Source: Plectosphaerella cucumerina (taxonomy: Eukaryota > Ascomycota > Sordariomycetes > Glomerellales > Plectosphaerellaceae). From it: 64,000 bases of DNA. Below, one piece after another: positions 55,601-64,000 of this stretch. A program made the translations under genes and the position numbers. Position 1 is the stretch's first letter. Each line of letters begins with the position of its first letter. The notes under the pieces were generated by a model. It was not told the origin of the DNA. It was given only the letters and a program-made list of their open reading frames with translations, and made no database searches. The stretch is from NCBI GenBank assembly GCA_020746995.1, contig JAGPXD010000003.1, positions 1,674,001 to 1,738,000 on the forward strand. The letters are read 5' to 3'.

Positions 55601-58600
55601 TGGCTCCGAGGAGAGTGCTCGCGGACGAGGGTCAGAATCAGCAGATGATGACTAACATCTTCCATTTCCTCGTTCGGCACCCGCAGCTCTTTTATGAGGC
55701 GCGAGACAAGTACTCGATGCTCATCATCACGTCCCTGCGCAAGATCGCCACGCCAAGCAACGCATCTAACGACTCAAGGAAGCTGGCGCTGCACATGATG
55801 TGGCTCATCTGGCTCTGGGAGCAGCGCAGAGTGGAAGGCAAGGGCGATGCCGTCCCCAGGGCAGAGTCTCTCTCTCCCATCTCACGGAAGAGGAAGCTGG
55901 ACGGCGACATGGTCATGTCGTCTCCCGAGTCGGCCAAGCAAGCCTTGCCCCCGGCCGCCGCGTCCGACTACGTTATCCCGCCGGTCGGGCGGCAGAAGAT
56001 GATCCGCTACCTGGTCGAGTACATTGCGCAACTGAACGAGCGATACCAACTGCCTTCGACCAAGCAAAAGGATCCGGCGCACTCGTACGCGCCGACTCTG
56101 TCGCAGTCTACAGAGCTGTGCAAAAAGGCCATGGCACTGCTTCACAACCTCCTCCAGCCTCAGTACTGGTCCGACCTCGATGTCGACCTCTTCCCTCATG
56201 TCACCGATACTATTCTGGCCAGCGAGAAGACCCAGACGACGCTGGCGACCGATCCCACAGACACGGCCAAGTTCGACGAGAAGTTCACTACCAGTATCAT
56301 CAACACACTGCAGGTTGTCCGCATCATTCTCAACTTCAAATCGGATGACTGGATCCAGCGCAACATGGCGGCGATCCAGAAGGTGCTCGACAAGCCGCTG
56401 AGAAGCGAGTCTCCCGAGATCCAGGACTGCCTCAACTTGGCGGACAAGGAGTACGACGACGGCCGAGACCTCAAGTCGATCATCAAGCGCGTCCTCGACG
56501 CCGTGCCCGAAGATCTCCCCATGGAAGATGCCGACGCCGAGGGCGAGGCGGAGACACAGAACTCCGAGATCATCACCAGCCTCTCCACTATTGCGGGCGA
56601 GGCCATGGCTGCCGGCAACTACACATCCGGCGTTAGCATTCTCTGGTCTGTGGGCAACCGGAAGCCCACCGTCATCGACCAGCACATTCCCCTGCTCATG
56701 AAGGCACTACAAAGCAAGCTTGCGCGCGAGCATGTCCAGCATTGGTCAGTGGTTGCTAGCCTGCAGGCCAACCCACCGCAGGCACCGCGTGCCCCTGACG
56801 CGCCGCCGACGGGCGAAATGTCGACCTACGACCTCGAGGTGTCGACCGCCCTGATGCTCAAGGCCATGCAAGTGGTCGCCCTGAGGATGGAGGTTCTTGG
56901 CGACAACCGTCGGCCGTTCCTCAGCGTCCTTGCCACTCTCGTCGAGAAGTCAATGCACATCCACCTCTGCGAAGAGATCCTTGAGATGGTCGAAGGCTGG
57001 GTGTTCAGATCGGAAGGCACCTGGCCGACTCTGAAGGAAAAGACTGCTGTCCTGCACAAGATGCTGTCTTTTGAACACCGCCAGGACCCTACGATGCTGA
57101 CCAAGTTCCTGGAGCTGGTCATCAGAATTTACGAAGACCCCAAGATTGCCCACAGCGAGCTCACCGTGCGTATGGAGCATGCCTTCCTTATTGGGGCTCG
57201 TGCCCAGGACGTTGAGATGCGGAACCGATTCATCGCCATCTTCGACAAGAGTCTTTCCAAGACGGCCACCGCCCGTCTGAGCTACGTCTTGACGTCGCAG
57301 AACTGGGATACCCTGGGTGACAGCTTCTGGCTGGCACAGGCTTCTCAGCTTCTTCTGGGCGCCGTCGAGCTGAACACCGCAGCCCAGCTTCACCACCAGG
57401 ACTTCCGGACGCTGCCGATCAGTCAGATCTGCGGTCTCTACGCCAAGGACACCCGGGAGCCTGCCAACATGGCGGACGACAAGTATGAGGCCTTCATTGC
57501 CCAGCATCGGCGCTTCATGCACGAAGTCGCCGATGTCAAGATCCGCGATCTCATCGAGCCTCTCTGCCAGCTGCAGCACGTGGACACCACCCTCGCGCAC
57601 CAGATCTGGATCGCTCTGTTCCCGATTTACTGGTCTGCCACTGCCAAGGATGAGCGGACCGATCTCGAGCGCGGCATGGTTGCTCTCCTTACCAAGGACT
57701 ATCACAGCCGCCAGATCGACAAGCGCCCCAACGTCGTTCAATCCCTGCTCGAGGGTGCGGCCAAGGCGTGGCCCGACTGCAAGATCCCCCCTCACGTCCT
57801 CAAGTACGGCGCCAAGACGTACGACGCGTGGTACACGGCTCTCGTGCAGCTGGAGAACTCAGCCATTCATCCCGGCCTCGAAACTGCCAAGGTTCGCGAG
57901 AGCAACCTCGATGCCCTGGTTGAAGTGTACGCCTTGCTGCAGGAGGATGACCTGTTTTACGGAACATGGCGGCGCCGGTGCCAGTTTGTCGAGACAAACG
58001 CCGGCTTGTCGTACGAGCAAAACGGCATGTGGGACAAGGCCCAGAAGATGTACGAGGCTGCCCAGATCAAGGCCCGAACCGGCGTCATTCCGTTCTCTCA
58101 AGGGGAGTACATGCTGTGGGAGGACCACTGGGTGCTCTGTGCCCAAAAGCTCCAGCAGTGGGAGATTCTCCAGGACTTTGCCAAGCACGAGAACTTCCAG
58201 GATCTCTTGCTCGAGTGCGCGTGGCGCAACACGGAGATGTGGCAGGCCCAAGACCAGCGCGAGGCGCTCGACAACCTGATCAAGGGTGTCATGGATGCGC
58301 CCACGCCAAGGAGAGCCTTCTTCCAGTCATTCATGATGCTCCTCAAGCTGTACAACAAACAGGAGCCGCAGAACGAGTTCTCCAAGTCGGTCGACGAGGC
58401 GATCCAGCTGTCCATCAGGAAGTGGCACCAGCTGCCCGCCCACCTGACCAAGGCACACATCCCGCTGCTGCAAAACTTCCAGCAACTGGTGGAACTTCAC
58501 GATGCCCAGGTTATCTGCTCCAGCCTCGCGAGTACCAACCAGTCCAACCTCGACACCAAGTCCAGCGAGCTGAAGCTGCTCCTGGGCGCTTGGCGCGACC

Positions 58601-61464
58601 GTCTCCCGAATGTCTGGGACGACATTACGGCTTGGCAGGATCTCGTTACCTGGCGCCAGCACATTTTCGGCCTCATCAACCAGACCTACCTCCAGCTTCT
58701 GCCCCAGAACGGCGGCCAAAACACAAGCGGCGCTTCCTTTGCCTACCGCGGTTACCACGAGACGGCCTGGATCATCAACAGGTTCGCGCATGTCGCCCGC
58801 AAGCACAGCCTGCCCGAGGTGTGCATCAACCAGCTCAGCCGCATCTACACGCTGCCCAACATCGAGATCCAGGAGGCGTTCCTCAAACTGCGCGAGCAGG
58901 CAAAGTGCCACTACGAGAACCCCGAAGAGCTCACTAACGGCCTCGACGTCATCAACAACACGAACCTTAACTACTTCAACCCGCCGCAGAAGGCCGAGTT
59001 CTACACGCTCAAGGGGATGTTCCTCGAGAAGTTGAAGCAGAAGGAGGAGGCCGACGCCGCCTACGGCACCGCGCTGTACTTCGATATCACCGCGGCGAAG
59101 GCGTGGGCCGAATGGGGCTACTTCAACGAGCGCAAGTTCAAGGACGAGCCTACTGATGTCAACTCGGCCCGGCAGGCCTTGACGTCGTACCTCCAGGCGG
59201 CTGGCAGCTACAAGAACGCCAAGTCGCGCAAGCTCCTCTCGCGCATCCTCTGGCTCCTCAGTCTGGACGACGCCAACGGGTCGATCGCGTCTGGCTTCGA
59301 CGATTTCAAGGGAGAAACGCCGATCTGGTACTGGATCACCTTCATCCCCCAGCTCCTCACGGGTCTCGGCCACAAGGAGGCGCCGCGCGTCCACCAGATT
59401 CTTGTCAAGATCGCAAAGTCATACCCGCAGGCGCTGTACTTCCAGCTTCGCACCAACAGAGAAGACATGGCGGTGATCAAGAAGAACCAGGAGGCCAAGG
59501 AGAAGGCGCGGCAGCGCGCGCAGTCGCAGCCTGGAGGTCCCAACGGGTCCAGCGCGTCGCCGCAGCTGCGCAAGTCGGAGACGCCCGCCGCCATGGCGTC
59601 CAGCTCGCGTCCCGGCACCGCCAACGGCGATGCTGTCGTCAAGACCGAGGAGGCGAACGGCACCCCTGCCGCGGCACCCGAGGGCAGCGCCCAGCCCGAA
59701 CAGCAACAGCCCGCCGCGGCCCAGCAGACCCCGACGCCTCAGGCCGGCCAACAGCAGCAGCAACAGCAGCAGCAGGCGGCACCAGCGCAGAACGGAGCGC
59801 AGAACGGAGCCGGCCAGAAGAAGCCGCCTTGGGAGCTCACGGAGGAGATTATGAGTGTCCTCAAGTCGGCGTTTCCGCTCCTGGCCCTCTCGATGGAGAC
59901 CATGGTCGACCAGATCCAGAAGCACTTCAAGTGCCCACCCGATGAGGATGCGTACCGATTGATCGTGGCCCTGCTCAACGACGCGCTGGCCTACGTGTCC
60001 CGCATGCCGTCGTCATTCGCCAAGATCAAGCTCCCGGCGGCCACGGAGACCAACATTACCCGATTTGCTGAGACAATCCTGCCGGCTCATATCAAGAAGT
60101 CGTTTGAGGCAGATTTCGTGCAGGTCAAGCCGACGATGGACGAGTACATCTACAAGCTGCGGCGTTGGCGCAACAAGTTCGAGGAGAAGCTCGACCGGCG
60201 CACGACGCGCGTGTCTCTTGAGGCCTTCTCTCCGCACCTCAGCGAGTTCCGATACCAGCGCTTCGATGACGTTGAGATCCCCGGACAGTACCTGGAGCAC
60301 AAGGATAAGAACCAAGACTTTATCCGCATCGAGCGGTTCCTCCCCAACGTGGACCTGGTGCGGTCCATCAGCGCGTCGTACCGACGGATCAAGATTCGCG
60401 GCCACGACGCCAGCATCCACGCCTGGGCTGTCCAGCATCCAGCAGCCAGGCACTGCCGACGCGAGGAGCGGATCCTGCAGCTGTTCAGGCAGCTCAACCA
60501 GACCCTCAACCGGCGCAAGGAGAGCCGCCGCCGGGATCTGCAGTTCACGCTGCCGCTTATGGTGCCCCTCGCGCCGCACATCCGCATTGTGCAGGAGGAC
60601 ACGTCGTACATCACGCTTCAGGGAGTGTACGAGGACCACTGCCGACGCCACTCGATGACCAAGGACGACCCGGTGCTCTTCACGATGGAGAAGCTGCGTG
60701 GTGTGCTGGATACCAAGACTGCGGTAAGTTTATCCCCTGGCACAGCGCGGCAACGGGAAGCTGACGGCGGGCGACAGAAGCACACGGAGCAGAGCGCGAC
60801 GGCTCGTCTCGAGGTGTTCACAGCGATCCAGGAGAAGTGGGTGCCCAACACTGTGGCGCTCGAGTACTTCCAGCAGGTGTTCCCAGACTTTGCCGAGTTC
60901 TGGCGATTCCGGCGACAATTCTCGTACCAGATGGCGTCGCTGACGTTCATGACGTACATCCTGTACATGCACAACCGGTACCCGCAGAAAATCAACATTG
61001 CGCGGGGATCGGGCAACATCTGGGGTTCGGAGCTCATGTCGTACATGTCGGCGACGAAGCCCTTCTTCCATAACCCGGAGCCGGTGCCGTTCCGCCTGAC
61101 GCCGAACCTGCAGACGCTGATGGGCCCACTGGCGATGGAGGGTATCTTCAGCTGCTCGCTCATGGCGATCGCGCGGTGCCTGATTGAGCCGGAGCAAGAG
61201 CTTGACCACGCGCTGACGCTGTTTGTGCGGGACGAGATGATCTTCTGGTTCACGAGCTCGCACCGGGCGGTGCAGATGACGGAGCATCAGCTGAGGGAGT
61301 CGGTGCAGGTCAACAGCGACTCGATTGTCAAGAGGGCCGTGAGCCTGGCGCAGAGCCCGGCGACGAACCTGCCGGCCAACCAGACTGTCATCGACCTCAT
61401 TGCCAAGGCGGTGAGCCCGATGAATCTGGCGCAGTGCGATGCGCTGTGGATGCCGTATCTGTGA
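49613..61464 (+). CDS. tra1: Tra1 pseudokinase scaffold of SAGA and NuA4
   Basis: A giant PIKK-family protein that docks transcription activators to the SAGA and NuA4 acetyltransferase complexes in the nucleus. Exons 49613-49667, 49779-49936, 49990-60723 and 60778-61464 total exactly 3878 codons (3877 residues; yeast Tra1 has 3744). It starts MSGTTIDDVVRRLSTPELE. HEAT repeats fill most of the chain to about 2600, the FAT domain follows (about 2600-3230), then a Pro/Ala/Gln-rich linker with nine consecutive Gln (about 3235-3340). The kinase-like domain (about 3525-3800) contains IKIRGHDASIHAWAVQH, QLFRQLNQTLNRRKESRRR, LMVPLAPHIRIVQED, ARGSGNIWGSELMS and GPLAMEGIFSCSLMAIARCLI. It lacks the HRD/DFG-type catalytic residues, as is known for Tra1. 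It ends in a FATC motif (QTVIDLIAKAVSPMNLAQCDALWMPYL). The last intron is 54 bp, in frame and without stops. Confidence 0.97.
59749..59775 (+). repeat. CAG/CAA repeat encoding nine Gln in Tra1
   Basis: Nine consecutive Gln codons in the disordered linker between the FAT and kinase-like domains. The mix of CAA and CAG makes it less likely to slip than a pure CAG run. Confidence 0.9.
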
Positions 61465-63779
61465 GGGAGAGGATAGACAGAAGGAAAGGAGAGAGGGAAG
61501 AAGGGTGGACGTTTTTGTCCTGTTTTATTACAGCATGGCGTTTGGAGCAGCGGCCTGGGAGGCAGGTTGACGCGTTTCCGAGGAGACGACTTGAGGCCCT
61601 CGCGGGCGTTTGTACGCTGAAGGTATAATTACAGTTGTGGTGTTCTAAGCTACGGGTGCGTGACTTGTGGTTGTGATGTGATGAGTGCTAGGTCTGGACA
61701 TGATGGTTCGAGCGAGCGGGCGCCACGCAGCTGGGCAGGCACGGCGGCAGGCACGGGCAGGCACAGACGGGCATGATGCAGGCGACATGTCAGATTTGTT
61801 GGATGGGGGCGGCGGCAGGGCAGGTTATCATCGGCCTTGGGGGAGGGGGGCACAGGGTGGTGGTGAGCGTGGATGATCTTATGAGCGGGTATAAGTAAGC
61901 CGCTGGATGTGATGAAAGTTGATTGTTTCCTGGTTTTGCGAGGACATGTGCCCTGTTGGAGGTGATAAGGCCTAGGAGATGTGAGCAGTCATTGAGGTGG
62001 TCTGTGTTTTGTCAGCTGTGCTGGTCCGTTCATACGCGTATGGTCAGCGGGTGAGCATTGTCAGGCAGGGCATGTCGGTCAGGTGGATTGTCAGGTGAGA
62101 CGGACGTTGGGGGTCGAATGTGCTGTGATGATGGAGGTGAATAATCCCCGGTTGTCAGGATGGAAGGTGATGACCGCTGGGTGATGTTGCGGCTCGGTGG
62201 ATTATGTCTCGGAGACTCCGGTGCACGGTGTCTGGCCAGGGCCCGGACGGAGTCAATGACGAGAGCCGGAGCGGGCGAGTCGGGTGGCCAAGCGGAGGTG
62301 CAGGAAGGTCAGGGCCAAAGGGACCGGCCGGCGGGCGAGGACCTGCCTCTCTGGATGTTGGTGCTGGTGGTTCAGGGGTTCGGACTGGGGCCGATGGCTG
62401 ACGATGATGATGAACGGCTGTCGGCAGCGGGCGCAGGGAGGCGAGGTGCAGAATGGTGGGGTTCGGGTCGGCAGGGTCGCGTGGGATGGTGCAGGGTGGG
62501 AGCAGCTGAGGCGGGTGTTGTGTTGCATTGCTGTACGAGGGTGAGGGTGAGTGAGCACGATGAGGAGGAGGACGACGACGAGGACGGGAAGAATGAGGTA
62601 GGCGTCTCCGAAAGAAGATGGCGGGTTGCTGTTTCTGGGTGCTGAGGTATCACGAGGGGGCAGGGCGACGTCATGGTGGGAGGACTGGGGGAGCTGAGGT
62701 TCGGAGGCTGTCCAATATTTGAGGGAGGGTGTGCCGGACGTGGTGAGGTGATGGGAGCAAGGGGAGGTCCTGGATGGGGGCAAAGGGGGGCAGATGGGAG
62801 GTTGTGGTGAAAATGCGGGGTGGTGTGACCGAGTTGGAGACATGGCGTCAGAGGCAGCACTCTGGGCAGGAGGACCCTGGTGATATTGCACTACCCTAGC
62901 AGCCTAGCCAGATGCCACCCCGAGAAGAAGACGTGCGGCGGGTGATGGGTGGCGTGGTGTTTGCCCAGCTGGGGAGGGATCTGTCTCTGGACCTTGATGT
63001 TGCTGGCGCGATGCGACGTTGGGGGATCAAATTTGGGGGTCTTGAAGCAACAAGACAAGGAGGGTGTGTTCCTGCCAGGATCTGGTCGGATGGCCGGGGC
63101 CTCTCGGCAATCAGGGATAGACAGGATCTGCGTTTTGACAGATGGACGAGGATTGGCAGGTAGAGGCACCAGCTGGATGGTCTTGACGGGTGTGATGATG
63201 CTGTAAAGTCACACAGCCATGTCATTCAAGTTGGGATGAGGTGAGGTGAGCAACTTGACGTGGAAGAGAGCCCCGGACAAACTCCCAGCGGAATGCCCCC
63301 AGCCCCAGCGCAACCTCCAGTCCACTGAACAGTGCCAACCCGACCGCTGCAGGCGGGTCATTACAGGCTCGGTTAGCGGCGTGGGGGCTCCCGACAGCGC
63401 ACCCAACCTCACTGGCATCAAGACCACGTCTTTGCACGTCCCCCAGCCGGCCAGGGCCCGTGGATGCCGTGCAGCGGCCCCAGCTCATGCAACAGTCCCG
63501 AAACGGGCTCTTTTTGCAGGCCACCGAGGCCATCATGACGCCGGGCCAACGGGGCAGAGGCAGACAAAAGGGCAAGTGGAAGAAGGGGCACGAGACTGCA
63601 ACCCGCGACGTGGACGGGCCCTGCACGACAGCGCCGCCCGCTAGCCCCGATCATCTCTAGCCCGGGTACAGGTACCTTTCCGTGTCTGGGGGAAGTGGTG
63701 TTGGGAAGGAAGGAACCAGGCAGACGGGCTTCCTCTATTGTTGCCTCGTGGCACCTGGGCCTGGCTGTCGCCCAAGTTC
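61465..63779. other. Intergenic region downstream of tra1
   Basis: About 2.3 kb without a recognisable gene. 61700-63250 is rich in G and T on the + strand. On the - strand this gives low-complexity Pro/Ser/His frames (for example 62253-62891) that I do not accept as genes. The first 150 bp are the probable tra1 3' UTR. Confidence 0.45.
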
Positions 63780-64000
63780 AAAGAGTGATCATAAATCGAC
63801 CCTTTCCTTTTCTTTGCTTTTTCTTTCTCTCCCCCCCTCTCTTCCCGATTTACCCCAGACAAATCTGCCCCAGATCCATCCCCCAGCTGCATTGGGTGCA
63901 TCATCCTTCATCACCACTCGACTCGACTCGACTTGACCCCCCGACTTGTCTCAACTCAATCGACGCGACTCATCGATACCTGGACGCGCCGGACAAAGGC
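63780..64000 (+). promoter_or_regulatory. Probable promoter and leader of a gene beyond the window
   Basis: A dense C/T tract (CCTTTCCTTTTCTTTGC...CTCTCCCCCCCTCTCTTCCC) at about 63796-63850 is followed by CATCATCCTTCATCACCACTCG and an ACTCG repeat. This order is common just upstream of fungal + strand genes. No ATG with a continuing frame is reached before the window ends. Confidence 0.4.
63915..63935. repeat. CTCGA pentanucleotide repeat
   Basis: A five-base unit repeated about four times (ACTCGACTCGACTCGACTTGA) in the presumed leader of the next gene. Confidence 0.8.

Noticed and set aside
62253..62891. 212-codon ORF on the - strand with a hydrophobic stretch
   Set aside because: Pro/Ser/His-rich product of a G/T-rich intergenic strand; the hydrophobic run comes from a GAGGAGGACGACGACG repeat read in reverse.

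Overview
The window is nuclear DNA of a filamentous ascomycete (Pezizomycotina, most likely Sordariomycetes). The genes are GC-rich and carry many introns of about 50-65 bp with fungal splice and branch signals (CTAAC/CTGAC shortly before the acceptor). The products are fungal: pectin lyases with a fungal CBM1, an AA11 lytic polysaccharide monooxygenase, a DUF3433 membrane protein, Pga2, Tra1 and Cut9. The genus cannot be named from sequence alone. No tRNA, rRNA, CRISPR array or intact transposon was seen.

Layout. 1-2017 (+) is the 3' part of an acetoacetyl-CoA synthetase gene. It faces a small membrane protein gene (2100-2675, -). Then come the APC/C TPR subunit Cut9/Cdc16 (3207-5136, -), an eIF4E-family cap-binding protein (6839-8056, +), the spliceosomal pseudo-deubiquitinase Sad1/USP39 (8595-10286, -) and the SSU-processome WD40 protein Utp13 (10574-13399, -). 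Two secreted pectin lyases lie in tandem (14465-16078 and 17054-18240, +); the first has a C-terminal cellulose-binding CBM1. A gene-poor stretch (18.2-21.7 kb) holds a possible broken zinc-knuckle gene. It is followed by an unknown multi-pass membrane protein (21716-23374, +), the kinetochore/Fanconi histone-fold protein Mhf1/CENP-S (23529-23976, -), Pga2 (25075-25485, +) and an SDR with altered catalytic residues (25742-26509, -).

The right half has a long disordered fungal protein with a Cys-containing C-terminal domain (28362-31149, +), ribosomal protein uL4 (31697-32933, +), an Aro8-type aminotransferase (33250-35314, -), a 1274-residue DUF3433 protein (36529-40528, +), an AA11 chitin-active LPMO (40922-42157, -), a 5.5 kb interval without a credible gene, an AIG2-like gamma-glutamylcyclotransferase with an 8-nt micro-exon (47643-48670, -), and Tra1 (49613-61464, +), the 3877-residue scaffold of SAGA/NuA4. 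The last 2.5 kb is intergenic and ends in what looks like the promoter of the next gene.

Most genes are unrelated housekeeping functions (splicing, ribosome assembly, translation, cell cycle, chromatin). The degradative genes are the tandem pectin lyases and the LPMO, which fit a plant-associated or saprotrophic life. I found no convincing undescribed multi-gene system. The most unusual signals are at the gene-structure level: the 8-nt micro-exon, an apparent excess of GC-AG introns, a homopolymer-linked frame break in a zinc-knuckle ORF, and a basic tail after the CBM1.
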